From: Desulfotomaculum sp.
Lineage (GTDB): Bacteria > Bacillota > Desulfotomaculia > Desulfotomaculales > Desulfallaceae
Assembly (NCBI GenBank): GCA_016841675.1
Contig: JAENYQ010000002.1
Location: forward strand, 62,001-126,000
Direction of reading: 5' to 3'
Length of the DNA stretch: 64,000 nt
Made by a program: the position numbers and the translations under genes. How positions within the stretch are numbered: position 1 is the stretch's first letter; each line of letters opens with the position of its first letter. The notes beneath the pieces were generated by a model. That model did no database searches and was not told the DNA's origin. It saw only the letters and a program-made list of their open reading frames with translations. Shown one piece after another: positions 34,291 to 42,849 of the stretch.

Positions 34291-34632
34291 TTAGCGCAGT
34301 ACCGTGGGGACAACAGCATCTATAAGGCCGATTACGAATGCCGCAATTAGCGCCCCGATTAAGCTGACGCTAAGCATGTTGGGGATAATAAACTGGGCCA
34401 GATAAATAACTACGGCGGCAGTGATGAACCCTACAATACCCCTGTTTTGCGGAGATATCCTGTCGCCTAACAGTGCCTCGGCCACGTAACCGAGCACAGC
34501 GATCACAGCTGCGGCAATAAGCGCACCCACGATTCCGCCATGCACTACAAAGCCGGGAGCGAGCCAGCTTACCACTATTAGCACAAGCGCTGAAACTACA
34601 AAACGAATAATTAAACCAATCCACTGGGTCAA
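34291..34632 (-). CDS. Phage-holin-4-superfamily membrane protein
   Basis: A 113-residue, almost fully hydrophobic protein with four predicted transmembrane helices (IGLIIRFVVSALVLIVVSWLAPGF and GALIAAAVIAVLGYVAEALLG among them). This is the YvlD/phage_holin_4_2 family of chromosomal membrane proteins, whose role is unknown and is not lysis in most hosts. Its start TTG 34632 is six bases after AAGGAGGTGATC. It is transcribed alone, divergently from rpsT. Confidence 0.85.
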   Translation of the reverse strand: MTQWIGLIIRFVVSALVLIVVSWLAPGFVVHGGIVGALIAAAVIAVLGYVAEALLGDRISPQNRGIVGFITAAVVIYLAQFIIPNMLSVSLIGALIAAFVIGLIDAVVPTVLR

Positions 34633-34759
34633 GTCAGATCACCTCCTTCGTACAAATCTATATTTATAATTAACCAAAAAATCCGGGCGTATACGGGTGA
34701 TGCTTGCATTTTTTTTCAGAGCATGGTAAAATTGAGCCTGTTGAGGAGGTGAGAATACT

Positions 34760-35032
34760 ATGCCTAATATTAAGTCTGCCGTCAAGCGTGTACGCATTAT
34801 TGAAAAAAGGACCGAACGCAACAGACAAATTAAGTCCAATTTGCGCACTGCCGTACGCAAGTTTCACGAAGCTTTGACCGGTAAGAATATGGAAGAAGCC
34901 CAACTGAGACTGCACCGGGCGCTTGTAATTATAGATAAGGCCGTGACCAAGGGCGTGATTCACAAGAATAAAGCCGCCCGGACCAAGTCCCGCCTGACCA
35001 AGTTTCTCAACAAAAATAAAATTGCCGGCTAA
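34760..35032 (+). CDS. rpsT: 30S ribosomal protein S20
   Basis: S20 binds 16S rRNA early in 30S assembly. The 90-residue protein is basic and helical, starting MPNIKSAVKRVRIIEKRTERN and containing GVIHKNKAARTKSRL. GAGGAGGTG precedes ATG 34760. It is the only plus-strand gene in this long minus-strand block and is convergent with holA, the common Firmicute arrangement. Confidence 0.97.
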   Translation: MPNIKSAVKRVRIIEKRTERNRQIKSNLRTAVRKFHEALTGKNMEEAQLRLHRALVIIDKAVTKGVIHKNKAARTKSRLTKFLNKNKIAG

Positions 35033-35067
35033 TCGGGCACATTGACTTTTAAAAAAATGCTAAAAAG

Positions 35068-35087
35068 AACCACCCTACAGGGTGGTT
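35068..35087. terminator. Shared terminator of rpsT and holA
   Basis: AACCACCCT and AGGGTGGTT with a two-base loop, T-rich after it on the plus strand, lie between two convergent genes. Confidence 0.85.
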
Positions 35088-35091
35088 TTGT

Positions 35092-36108
35092 TCATCTTCC
35101 GGCACAAATTTTTATGATTAGTGTTTCCATGGCCGGGTAAAATACAGACTGACCGGTTTTTATATGATAATCCAGTTCGGTTAGTCGGTTAATAATGCCC
35201 ACCAACTGCGCCCGGTCGAAATTTTTGCGCTGGCGGTAAATTTTCTGGTAAACAAAAGGATGCATTTTTAAGGCCGCAATAATCTGCTCCCGGGTATCTC
35301 CCCCGGCCGCCAATTCCCGCACCTGCAAGATCAGCCTGAACTGCCGGGCCACCATGCCAATAATTTGCTGCGGCTGTTGTTTCTGCAGCAGCAGATTGCG
35401 AATGCCGGACAGCGCCCGCAAACAGTCTTTTTCCCCGGCGGCATCCACCACTTCAAAGATATTTTCATCCACCCGGCCGGCCACCATTTCTCGCACCGGC
35501 CCCGGGCCGATACTCTTCCCGGGGCCGGAGAAACAGGTAAGCTTCTTTATTTCATTATACAGGGTGTACATATCCCGCCCACAGCGGGACAACAATTCGT
35601 CCGCAGCCTCCCGGTGCAGGGAGCAGCCTTCCTCCCCGGCCTGCTTGGCCAGCCATTTGACCAGTTCAGCAGGCTTTAGCCGGGTGAAGTCCACTGCATA
35701 ACCTACCTTGGCAGCCTCTTTGTACACCTTACGCCGTTTGTCCACCCCTTTGTCGGTGTCAAATACCAGGCAAGTTCCGGTGCAAGGCTGAGCCAGGTAA
35801 CCCATGATACCGCTTTCATCGTCCGGTTTTTTTCCGTCTCCCTTAAACAGACTGGTGCCCCGCACCACCACCAAACGCCGACTGGCCATTAAGGGCGCGA
35901 ATGACGCGGCGGAAAATATATCCTGCGCGGAAGCAACTTCACCGTCCAGCACGTGATAATCAAACTCTTGAGCGCCAGGTGGCAGCAGGTGCTCCCGAAG
36001 CCGCCGAACAGCCTGGTCCCGCAGGTAATTTTCGGGTCCGTAAAACAGGTAAACTGGAGCGATTGCGCCTTTTTTTAGATGAGCCAAAAAATCCAGAAAA
36101 TATTTCAC
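35092..36108 (-). CDS. holA: DNA polymerase III subunit delta (HolA)
   Basis: Delta opens the sliding clamp in the DNA polymerase III clamp loader. The 338-residue protein has the degenerate AAA+ opening (VYLFYGPENYLRDQAVRRL), a DUF middle with FSAASFAPLMASRRLVVVRG, and the C-terminal collar (VYQKIYRQRKNFDRAQLVGIINRLTELDYHIKTG). Start GTG 36108 lacks a strong ribosome site. In many Firmicutes comEC lies just upstream of holA; here 11 kb of Mo/W and other genes separates them. Confidence 0.93.
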   Translation of the reverse strand: MKYFLDFLAHLKKGAIAPVYLFYGPENYLRDQAVRRLREHLLPPGAQEFDYHVLDGEVASAQDIFSAASFAPLMASRRLVVVRGTSLFKGDGKKPDDESGIMGYLAQPCTGTCLVFDTDKGVDKRRKVYKEAAKVGYAVDFTRLKPAELVKWLAKQAGEEGCSLHREAADELLSRCGRDMYTLYNEIKKLTCFSGPGKSIGPGPVREMVAGRVDENIFEVVDAAGEKDCLRALSGIRNLLLQKQQPQQIIGMVARQFRLILQVRELAAGGDTREQIIAALKMHPFVYQKIYRQRKNFDRAQLVGIINRLTELDYHIKTGQSVFYPAMETLIIKICAGR

Positions 36109-36219
36109 AGTCTAAAACACCGCCGTTATCATAATTACTACCTCATGCGGAACAATTAGCTTAATGTTATAATAATAACCGACAATCATTGCCACATCAA
36201 TGATAACGACTTGATCATT

Positions 36220-37104
36220 TTAACCGTCCAACCGGTCGGCAAAGAACAGTGGGCTGCCGTACTGGTCAACACCAAATTTGCCGATTGTTTTCTGAGTATC
36301 CTTGTTAATCATGAAATCCACGAATGCTTTGCCGCCTTCGGCGTTAATTTTCTGACCCTCAAATTTCTCAGGGTTGACGTTCATTACGTGGTAAATGTTC
36401 ATCAAGTCCTCATCGCCTTCATTGACGATTTGCATGTCAACGTTTTTAGCCAGGGCCAGGTAAGTGGCGCGGTCGCTCATGGTGTAACCCTGCTTTTCGT
36501 TGGCTATGTTAATGGTGGCGCCCATGCCCTGGCCGGCTTCCTGGTACCACTGCTGCCCCTTGGGCTCCAGGCCGGCTATCTTCCAGAGGGAAAGTTCCTT
36601 CTTGTGCGTACCGGAATCGTCACCGCGGGAAACAAAGGTAGCGCCACTGTCGGCTATCTTTTTATAAGCTTCCTCAACGCTGGCGGTCTCCTTAATTCCA
36701 GCCGGGTCGCTATTCGGTCCCAGTATTACAAAGTCATTATGCATAACCAGTTCGTAATTGATGCCCACACCGCTGTCCACCAGTGGTTTTTCCGCCTCCG
36801 GTGCATGCACCAGTAGCACGTCGGCGTCGCCTTTTACGCCCATTTCCAGAGCCGCTCCGGTACCTACTGCAATGGTTTTTAACCTGTAGCCGGTCTGTTC
36901 TTCAAACATCGGCACCAGGACATCCAGTAGTCCGCTGTCCTGGGTGCTGGTGGTAGTGGCCAGGATAATGTCCTTGTTGGCGGGCTCAGCAGCCTCCTGT
37001 TTTTGCTCTGTTCCTTCCTGGTTGTTACCGGCGCAACCGGTTAGCGCTACAAATATGGTTAGTACAATGAGCATTATTAAAGACTTCATTAGCTTTTTTT
37101 TCAT
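36220..37104 (-). CDS. tupA: Tungstate ABC transporter substrate-binding lipoprotein TupA
   Basis: TupA captures tungstate outside the cell for import. The N-terminus is a lipoprotein signal with lipobox LTGC (Cys24). The oxyanion-binding motif TTTSTQDSGLLD marks TupA and separates it from ModA; later GTGAALEMGVKGDADVLLVHAP and RGDDSGTHKKE complete the pocket. 294 residues. AGGGAGG precedes ATG 37104. The permease tupB is 4.4 kb away, upstream on the same strand, and no ATPase gene is in the window. A Moco-type riboswitch lies about 510 bases upstream. Confidence 0.95.
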   Translation of the reverse strand: MKKKLMKSLIMLIVLTIFVALTGCAGNNQEGTEQKQEAAEPANKDIILATTTSTQDSGLLDVLVPMFEEQTGYRLKTIAVGTGAALEMGVKGDADVLLVHAPEAEKPLVDSGVGINYELVMHNDFVILGPNSDPAGIKETASVEEAYKKIADSGATFVSRGDDSGTHKKELSLWKIAGLEPKGQQWYQEAGQGMGATINIANEKQGYTMSDRATYLALAKNVDMQIVNEGDEDLMNIYHVMNVNPEKFEGQKINAEGGKAFVDFMINKDTQKTIGKFGVDQYGSPLFFADRLDG

Positions 37105-37615
37105 TTAATAAACCTCCCTATGTAATATTTGAATATTTTTTTACCTTAACACCCCAAAAAATTAAGATAAGAGTACTGCTACCCTGAAAGTACTTTTAAG
37201 CGTTACTGGTATCTGGCGCTTCGGTGGTATCGCTCCGGTCGCTCTTGCAATTCTACTTGTTGTGTTTGGCAATGCTGTTAGTGAACGCGCCGGCCAAACT
37301 GCCTAACCTTAATTACGCCCTAAGCAGCCATGAATTCGGGGCTATGACGAGGCAAGCGCCTGCGGCGCTTGCCATTATTAAAGCGTGCAGCTTTAACGCA
37401 AAAGCGCCCAAACGTTTGTATCTACAGCAGGTTAATTCTTGCTTGTGCGTTGCTGCACGATTCAACGCAGTCAGGTGCACCGCTCCCTCCGGATACCACC
37501 GGATCGCCTCCGTACGTTTGATTTTTCATACACATGATGGTGCCGCGACAGCTGCATAGTGGTCTACCCCTAGATTTTGTACATTAATCACCCCTTTAAC
37601 AACAAACTTTTAAGC
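37105..37615. other. About 510 bases between the riboswitch and tupA, no intact gene
   Basis: The minus strand just after the terminator has AAGGGGTG then ATG, but this frame stops after four codons, so it may be a dead start of the gene once controlled by the riboswitch. A perfect ten-base-pair hairpin (GGCAAGCGCC / GGCGCTTGCC) lies at 37351-37373. On the plus strand a start-less frame near 37180-37307 reads like a membrane-protein tail (IAPVALAILLVVFGNAVSE) ending in TAA, perhaps a gene remnant. Neither is certain. Confidence 0.45.
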
Positions 37616-37660
37616 AAAAAAAGCCGGGTTTATGCGGAAATACACATAACCCGGCTTTTA
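37616..37660 (-). terminator. Expression-platform terminator of the Moco-type riboswitch
   Basis: On the minus strand AAAAGCCGGGTTATG pairs with CATAAACCCGGCTTTT and is followed by T residues. It starts 17 bases after the aptamer ends. Confidence 0.85.
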
Positions 37661-37676
37661 AACCGCTCGTTACATT

Positions 37677-37771
37677 CTCCTTTCCGCACTGGGAGGCACG
37701 CCGGTTTCCCACCGTACCCTGTCGGCCCGAACGCCCTGGCGGATCCCGCTTTAGGCAAACTGGGCTCGGAG
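37677..37771 (-). ncRNA. Moco RNA motif riboswitch (molybdenum/tungsten cofactor)
   Basis: On the minus strand the element opens CTCCGAGCC and closes GGAAAGGAG, so the ends pair (CTCC/GGAG). Inside are CCAGGGCG, a hairpin closed by GGTACG/CGTGCC, and GCCTCCC just before the closing strand. CCAGGGCG, GCCTCCC and GGAAAGG match the conserved blocks of the E. coli moaA Moco element from memory. I could not find the second helix exactly as in E. coli. It is placed between moeB and tupA and is followed by a terminator, as expected for an OFF switch on tungsten uptake. Confidence 0.75.
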
Positions 37772-37873
37772 ATTATTTAGTTTGTCAATATCAATCCATA
37801 ATCTGTATCATTTTAATCTGAATCATTCAATTTATGGCATGCTTAATGTATACTCAATTAGCATTATTATGGA

Positions 37874-38629
37874 CTAGGACATGGCACCGCAAACGGGGCA
37901 GGATTGGTCGCGCCTAATTTCGATGTCGTAAAACCGCATAGTCAGCGCGTCGTAGGTCAAAAGTCTGCCCACCAGCGGTTCACCCAAGTCAAGGATTACT
38001 TTTACCGCCTCGGCGGCCTCCGCTGTACCAATCATGCCCGGCACCGCACCCAGCACCCCGATGCTGGAACAAGAGGGGGCGCTTTCCGGCGGCACGTCCC
38101 TAAAAATGCAGGCCAGGCAAGGGCCGCGGCCCGGGATTATGGTCATCACTTGGCCTGTATAGCCCAGCACCCCGCCAAAAATATATGGTTTGCGCTGCTC
38201 CACGCAGGCCCGGTTGATTAAGAACCGGACGGCAAAATTATCCGTTCCGTCCACCACCAAATCAAATCCGGTGATTAGCTCCCGGTAATTATCTTCACCC
38301 AGCCATTCCCCAATAGCAGTAACATTCACATCGGGATTCAGCGCAATTAGTTTATCCCGGGCAGACTCGGTCTTTGGGCGTCCCAAATCTGAGGTGGTGT
38401 GCAGAATCTGCCGCTGTAAATTGGACAGGTCCACCCTATCCCCATCCACCAGGCCGATATTACCGACACCCGCTGCGGCCAAGTAATATGCCGCCGGCGA
38501 GCCCAGCCCACCGCTACCCACAACAAGCACCTTGGCTTGCAGTAGTTTTTCCTGACCTTCCAGCCCCACGCCGTCCAGCAGAATGTTGCGCTTATACCGC
38601 TCAAGCTGTTTTTTGGTTAGAACACTCAC
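37874..38629 (-). CDS. HesA/MoeB/ThiF family adenylyltransferase
   Basis: This E1-like enzyme adenylates the C-terminal Gly of a ubiquitin-fold sulfur carrier, here most likely the MoaD-like protein, for molybdopterin synthesis (MoeB role). The nucleotide motif GSGGLGSPAAYYLAAAGVG, the GTDNFAVRFLIN segment, and two zinc pairs (CLAC, CPVC) are present. About 251 residues; there is no rhodanese domain. GTG 38629 follows GGGGGGG, so I prefer it to the track start at 38647. It is separated by 238 bases (with a repeat) from mobB upstream. Confidence 0.88.
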   Translation of the reverse strand: MSVLTKKQLERYKRNILLDGVGLEGQEKLLQAKVLVVGSGGLGSPAAYYLAAAGVGNIGLVDGDRVDLSNLQRQILHTTSDLGRPKTESARDKLIALNPDVNVTAIGEWLGEDNYRELITGFDLVVDGTDNFAVRFLINRACVEQRKPYIFGGVLGYTGQVMTIIPGRGPCLACIFRDVPPESAPSCSSIGVLGAVPGMIGTAEAAEAVKVILDLGEPLVGRLLTYDALTMRFYDIEIRRDQSCPVCGAMS

Positions 38630-38740
38630 TAAATCCCCCCCCGGCACCCTAATATATTTTCATGATTTCCCTTTACTCAGTAATCGCCATTGATAAGATA
38701 AACATTTTTAATAAACAATTGTGCACCGCGAGGGGAGAGC

Positions 38741-38836
38741 TGTCATCTAAGAGCGTTAGCGAAGGATCTAGATTCTTCACTTCGTTCTACAATGACACGA
38801 CGCTGTACCACTTACTGAGTTAACGGTATAACCATG
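38741..38836 (-). repeat. Dispersed repeat, CATGGTTATACCGTTAAC family (copy)
   Basis: Read on the minus strand it starts CATGGTTATACCGTTAACTC, contains GTGGTACAGCGTCGTGTCATT and GAACGAAGTGAAGAATCT, and ends in GATGACA. It matches 51391-51490 closely. Confidence 0.8.
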
Positions 38837-38885
38837 TATATTTTTTATCGTTAACAAGTTAGTTTTTAGGACCGGTGGTTCCTGT

Positions 38886-39401
38886 TTATTTTTGCAAATA
38901 ATTAGCCTCTATAAAATCTGCCAGGCCACTGGCATCATTGATGTTGAAACAGGGAATTCCCTCGCAGCAGGACAGTTTGTCACCCACCAGGGCTACCAAT
39001 TGCCCGTCTTTGGCAGCGGGCCGCTCTTCGCCGCACCCGGCTCGACGCACTTCTATCTGGGGCAAACACTCCTGTTTGTAACCTTCGGTAATGACAATAT
39101 CCATGCCAGGCATCAGGGCGGCGATTTCCCCAGGCCGCATATCTTCTTCGGTTTCCAACACCAGGCCCACCTTGCCCGGACCGGCAATAGCGGTACATAC
39201 GGCACCGGCCCTGGCCATGCGCCAGGTATCCTTGCCGGGTTTATCGATTTCAAATGGTCCCCGGTGATGCTTGATAATTCCCACCCGGAAGCCCCGCTCT
39301 TTAAGCTCGGTGACCAATTTTTCCAGAAAAGTAGTCTTACCGGAATTGGCCCAGCCCACCACGGATATAACCGGAACAGCACGATTACTGTTCAAGTACA
39401 C
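38886..39401 (-). CDS. mobB: Molybdopterin-guanine dinucleotide biosynthesis protein MobB
   Basis: MobB is a GTP-binding helper for attaching GMP to molybdopterin. The P-loop GWANSGKTT is at residues 16-24, and GIIKHHRGPFEIDKPGKDTWRMARAGA is the family core. 171 residues. The GTG start lies inside the end of the MOSC gene (17-base overlap), so translation is coupled. MobA is not in the window. Confidence 0.92.
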   Translation of the reverse strand: MYLNSNRAVPVISVVGWANSGKTTFLEKLVTELKERGFRVGIIKHHRGPFEIDKPGKDTWRMARAGAVCTAIAGPGKVGLVLETEEDMRPGEIAALMPGMDIVITEGYKQECLPQIEVRRAGCGEERPAAKDGQLVALVGDKLSCCEGIPCFNINDASGLADFIEANYLQK

Positions 39402-39822
39402 GCACCTCGTCGCCCACCTTAATGGTACCGCCCTTTAAAACTCGGATGAAGATACCTTCTTTGGGCATTACGCAGTCCCCGGCCTGGTAGTAAATAGCAC
39501 AGCGGGTATGGCATTCTTTGCCGATTTGGGTGACTTCACCCAGCGCTTCGGCACCAAACGCGATATGCGTGCCTATAGGCAAGGAAACCAGGTCCACACC
39601 CACGGTGGTAATATTTTCAGCAAAATCACCCGGGTTAACGTCCAACCCAACATCCCGCATTTTTTGCACGCTTTCTAGAGCCAGCAGGCTTACCTGCCGG
39701 TGCCAGGGGCCGGCATGGGCATCGTTTTCCAAGCCATGTTCCAATACCAGTTGGCCGGTGCCGATGTTTTTCTTGCGCATGCTCTTTTTGGGACTGGTGC
39801 AAACTGCTACTATATATCCCAT
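39385..39822 (-). CDS. MOSC domain protein
   Basis: The 145-residue protein is a stand-alone MOSC domain, related to the C-terminus of Mo-cofactor sulfurase. Family text includes [19 protein letters not shown] (with the start of the pocket) and [22 protein letters not shown] with the conserved Cys. Stand-alone MOSC proteins in Moco operons probably bind or modify the pterin; the exact role is unknown. It overlaps moaC by 13 bases and mobB by 17. Confidence 0.9.
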   Translation of the reverse strand: MGYIVAVCTSPKKSMRKKNIGTGQLVLEHGLENDAHAGPWHRQVSLLALESVQKMRDVGLDVNPGDFAENITTVGVDLVSLPIGTHIAFGAEALGEVTQIGKECHTRCAIYYQAGDCVMPKEGIFIRVLKGGTIKVGDEVRVLEQ

Positions 39823-40319
39823 TCTTGTTCATCCTCTCTTGTAAAAGTGCCGCTTTTGCCGCCTGTTTTTCTGATCAATCTAACGCTGCCCACAACCATT
39901 TCCCGGTCTACGGCTTTACACATGTCATATATGGTAAGCCCGGCGACAGCTACCGCCGTCAGCGCTTCCATTTCCACCCCGGTTTTACCGGTAGTGCGCA
40001 CCCGGGCCTGAATTTCTACCCGGTCCGGTTCCCGCAGGCGAAAGTCCACGTTAACCCCGGTAAGATTGATCGGATGCGCCATGGGTATAAGTCGTCCCGT
40101 TTCCTTGGCGGCCATAATACCTGCCACCCGGGCCACCCCCAGCACGTCACCCTTGGCCACTCGGCCGGCTGTAATCAACTGCAGCGTTTCGGGGCGCATA
40201 ATCACCTCGCCACGGGCAATAGCCTCCCGGGCAGTGACATCCTTGGCACCAATATCCACCATCCGGGCGGCACCTTGCTCATCAAAGTGGGTTAAACCCC
40301 TGTATCCGTTTTCGCTCAT
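39810..40319 (-). CDS. moaC: Cyclic pyranopterin monophosphate synthase MoaC
   Basis: MoaC makes cyclic pyranopterin monophosphate from the MoaA product, the first pterin step of Moco synthesis. It starts [33 protein letters not shown], and the active-site text [17 protein letters not shown] and [26 protein letters not shown] is present. About 169 residues from ATG 40319 (the track starts 22 codons earlier). Its start lies eight bases downstream of the moaA stop. Confidence 0.95.
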   Translation of the reverse strand: MSENGYRGLTHFDEQGAARMVDIGAKDVTAREAIARGEVIMRPETLQLITAGRVAKGDVLGVARVAGIMAAKETGRLIPMAHPINLTGVNVDFRLREPDRVEIQARVRTTGKTGVEMEALTAVAVAGLTIYDMCKAVDREMVVGSVRLIRKTGGKSGTFTREDEQEWDI

Positions 40320-40326
40320 TTTAGCA

Positions 40327-41307
40327 TTAACCTCCGATTTGCGACATAACCCGGTCGTCATCCTGCCACCGGGCCGCCAGATCATGTTGGTCCGGTTTAT
40401 TTAAAATAGCTTCCCGGAAAATTCGCGTTAGTGCTTCCCTGCCAACCCCGGCCCGCAGCGCCTGTTTAATATCTACCTCCTGGCTACTAAACAGACAAGG
40501 CCTTAGCTGGCCTGTAGCTGTTAGTCGCAACCGGTTACACCGGGCACAAAAGTGGTTGCTGACCGCGGAGATAAAACCTACAGTACCCCGGGCGCCGGGC
40601 AGGCGGCCATAGTAAGCAGGACCGCTTCCGGTAACCAGCTTTTCCTCAGTAAGATTGCCCAGGGCATCGGTAATCAATTCCTGTACCTCACTGGTGGGTA
40701 TATACCTGCCTCCGGCCCAGTTGTCAGATGTACCGATGGGCATCAACTCGATAAAACGTACATGCAGCGGTTGTCCGATGGTCAAGCGGGCCAAGTCTAC
40801 CAGCTCATCATCATTAAATCCTCTAATCGCCACGGTGTTTATTTTCACCGGCTGCAGCTTTTTGTCCAGGGCGGCGTTGATTCCACGCCATACTTGGTCC
40901 AAGTTGCCACCTCTGGTAATCTTCCGAAAACGGGCTGGTTTAAGGGTATCCAGGCTAATGTTAACCCTGTTCACTCCCGCCTCTTTTAATCCGCCAGCCA
41001 TCTTTTCCAGTAGAATGCCGTTGGTGGTTAGAGCGATGTCATCAATTTCCGGAATTTGGTGCAGTTTTTGGACCAATTTTAAAATTCCGCGCCTAACAAG
41101 GGGCTCACCGCCTGTAAGCCGTACCTTTCTAATACCCAGCGGAACCCCTGCCGCCACCACTTCAACTATTTCTTCGATGGTTAAAACTTCTTCGTGGGGG
41201 ACGCTCTTAACCCCACCGTCAGGCATACAGTAAACACAACGCAGGTTACATCGGTCTGTCACCGAAATACGTAGATAATTAATTTGGCGTTGAAATTGAT
41301 CATGCAT
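40327..41307 (-). CDS. moaA: GTP 3',8-cyclase MoaA
   Basis: MoaA is the radical-SAM enzyme that rearranges GTP in the first step of molybdopterin synthesis. N-terminal cluster [11 protein letters not shown] segment [13 protein letters not shown]-terminal cluster [20 protein letters not shown]; and the C-terminal Gly-Gly of the protein (SQIGG), needed for activity in homologues. 326 residues from ATG 41307, nine bases behind AAGGTG. Confidence 0.96.
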   Translation of the reverse strand: MHDQFQRQINYLRISVTDRCNLRCVYCMPDGGVKSVPHEEVLTIEEIVEVVAAGVPLGIRKVRLTGGEPLVRRGILKLVQKLHQIPEIDDIALTTNGILLEKMAGGLKEAGVNRVNISLDTLKPARFRKITRGGNLDQVWRGINAALDKKLQPVKINTVAIRGFNDDELVDLARLTIGQPLHVRFIELMPIGTSDNWAGGRYIPTSEVQELITDALGNLTEEKLVTGSGPAYYGRLPGARGTVGFISAVSNHFCARCNRLRLTATGQLRPCLFSSQEVDIKQALRAGVGREALTRIFREAILNKPDQHDLAARWQDDDRVMSQIGG

Positions 41308-41474
41308 AACGTTTAGCACCTTCCTTAATCAGTCAGGTTACCTATTCAGTAGTCAGAATTCATAAACGCCCCGCGCAGTATGCTGCCAGTAATTTACCAA
41401 CCTTTTGCCGAATAAGTTTTATTTTAGTAAATACCACTGTATCTCCTGGACTCCTGACTCCTTTGCTTATCCTT

Positions 41475-42158
41475 TTAAATATAACGACCCTTTTGCTGTG
41501 ACAATGTCAAAAGTGCGGTAACAATGAACGCCAGTAGCAACAATATAGTTCCCAGGGCAATGGCTACGTCAAAGTGCCCCTTGTTCACTTCGAGTACGGT
41601 CGCCGTGGTAAGCGTCCTGGTGTAACCGGAAATATTTCCGCCCACCATCATGGCGGCACCAACCTCCGAAATTACGCCGCCAAAGCCGGCAATTACCGCA
41701 GCCAATAAACCCAACCTGGCCTCACGAATCATCAGCCAGATTAACTGCCAACGTGAAGCGCCCAAAGCCATAATTTGCATTTGCAGCTTGGGATTAATCT
41801 GACCAATGGCGGCCGTGCTAAAACCTGTAACAATGGGTGACGCAATGATACCCTGGGCAATTATAATGGCTATCGGTGTATACTGCAGACCCAGAGCACC
41901 CAGCGGCCCTGAGCGCCATAAAAGCAGGCTCACCCAAAGACCTACCACCACCGGAGGCAGACCCATGCCAAGGTTTACAACACTCATGATTAAATTGCGA
42001 CCCGGGAAAACCTTGGTGGCCAGGAAAAAGCCCACCGGTACACCGATTAAAACGCTGATTATAGTGGCGATTCCGGATACCTGCAGAGTAAATAAGGTAA
42101 TTTCCAGTACCTGTGGGTCGCCCCATACCTTGGCCAAACCTTGTAGTAACAGTTCCAA
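41475..42158 (-). CDS. tupB: Tungstate ABC transporter permease TupB
   Basis: Inner-membrane permease of 227 residues with five to six transmembrane helices. ALGASRWQLIWLMIREARLGLLAAVIAGFGGVISEVGAAMMVGGNI is the EAA-type loop that contacts an ATPase and the TupB-specific tail. The start TTG 42158 follows GAGGG. It lies between modE-like and moaA genes on the same strand. Its ATPase partner and tupA are not adjacent. Confidence 0.92.
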   Translation of the reverse strand: MELLLQGLAKVWGDPQVLEITLFTLQVSGIATIISVLIGVPVGFFLATKVFPGRNLIMSVVNLGMGLPPVVVGLWVSLLLWRSGPLGALGLQYTPIAIIIAQGIIASPIVTGFSTAAIGQINPKLQMQIMALGASRWQLIWLMIREARLGLLAAVIAGFGGVISEVGAAMMVGGNISGYTRTLTTATVLEVNKGHFDVAIALGTILLLLAFIVTALLTLSQQKGRYI

Positions 42159-42171
42159 AGAATACCCTCGC

Positions 42172-42212
42172 CTTCAAGTTGATGTTCGAACAATCACTGC
42201 TAATGTTCGAAA
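42172..42212. promoter_or_regulatory. Repeated TGTTCGAA site between modE-like gene and tupB
   Basis: ATGTTCGAAC and AATGTTCGAAAC occur about 20 bases apart in the short gap just upstream of tupB. The palindromic core TTCGAA makes an operator plausible, perhaps for the neighbouring ModE-like regulator. A related palindrome, GAACAATTGTTC, is at 42886-42897 upstream of the moaD-like gene. Confidence 0.45.
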
Positions 42213-42254
42213 CCATATCAATATGTTTAACTGAGCATAACGGGGGTAAAAAAA

Positions 42255-42620
42255 TTAATCGATAAAATCACGTTTAAATATTTTCGCTATTTCTTGATCA
42301 ACATCCTGCCTGAACCTAAAAAATCGCTGCAACAAGTTTAAAGCTTGTGGTGTAAGGCTAGCCCCCCCGCCGGTGTCACCGCCCACTTTGGTTGTAACCA
42401 GGGATATGCCCCACTGCTTTTCCGTCTTCTTGATTTTGCCCCAAGCAGCTCGGTAGGACATCCCCATGGATTCGGCGGCTGCGGCTATGGTACCGTTTTT
42501 TTCTATTTGCTCAAGCAGTTGAAAAAAACCGTCACCCTGAACGCCATCATCTTTTTCCAGCCATATTTTATAACCGGGTTTAAATAAACAACCGCAATCA
42601 ATGTTATTATACTGAGCCAA
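42255..42620 (-). CDS. ModE-like winged-helix regulator (DNA-binding domain only)
   Basis: A 121-residue protein with the N-terminal LysR/ModE-type winged helix: LLEQIEKNGTIAAAAESMGMSYRAAWGKIKKTEKQWGISLVTTKVGGDTGGGASLT. It lacks the C-terminal molybdate-binding (Di-MOP) domains, so it may sense nothing directly or respond through another partner. Start TTG 42620 is one base after the stop of the MoaD-like gene. Likely regulates molybdate/tungstate genes around it. Confidence 0.88.
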   Translation of the reverse strand: MAQYNNIDCGCLFKPGYKIWLEKDDGVQGDGFFQLLEQIEKNGTIAAAAESMGMSYRAAWGKIKKTEKQWGISLVTTKVGGDTGGGASLTPQALNLLQRFFRFRQDVDQEIAKIFKRDFID

Positions 42621-42621
42621 A

Positions 42622-42849
42622 CTATCCGCCCCCTACCGGTGGAAAAAGTGATACTCTTTCTCCCTCGTTCAGGACGTTGTCAAAAGTCTGGTGCCGGCCG
42701 TCCACCAGTATGTTAAATACCTGGTCTTGGGGTATCCCCATTTTTTCCAACAGGTCCTTAATGGTGCTGCCGTGCTCCAGCTCAACCCCCAGAGGTTCTC
42801 CAAAACGTTTGTGGGGCATGAATTTTTCCAGACCGCTAAAAACTCGCAA
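42622..42849 (-). CDS. MoaD/ThiS-like sulfur carrier
   Basis: A 75-residue ubiquitin-fold protein ending in GGG (FPPVGGG), the C-terminus that is adenylated and thiocarboxylated. FSGLEKFMPHKRFGEP resembles archaeal/Clostridial MoaD proteins. It would give sulfur to molybdopterin synthase after activation by the MoeB-like enzyme at 37874. The track start is TTG 42849, without a clear ribosome site; homologous residues (VELRVFSG) continue upstream of it, so the true start is uncertain. MoaE is not seen in the window. Confidence 0.85.
   Translation of the reverse strand: MRVFSGLEKFMPHKRFGEPLGVELEHGSTIKDLLEKMGIPQDQVFNILVDGRHQTFDNVLNEGERVSLFPPVGGG

Noticed and set aside
37224-37559. 111-residue plus-strand ORF as a gene
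   Set aside because: No ribosome site, no recognisable motifs, and a different frame looks more protein-like. Left as a non-coding gap.
42178-42208. TTCGAA text as part of a tRNA T-arm
   Set aside because: No acceptor or anticodon arms can be formed around it.
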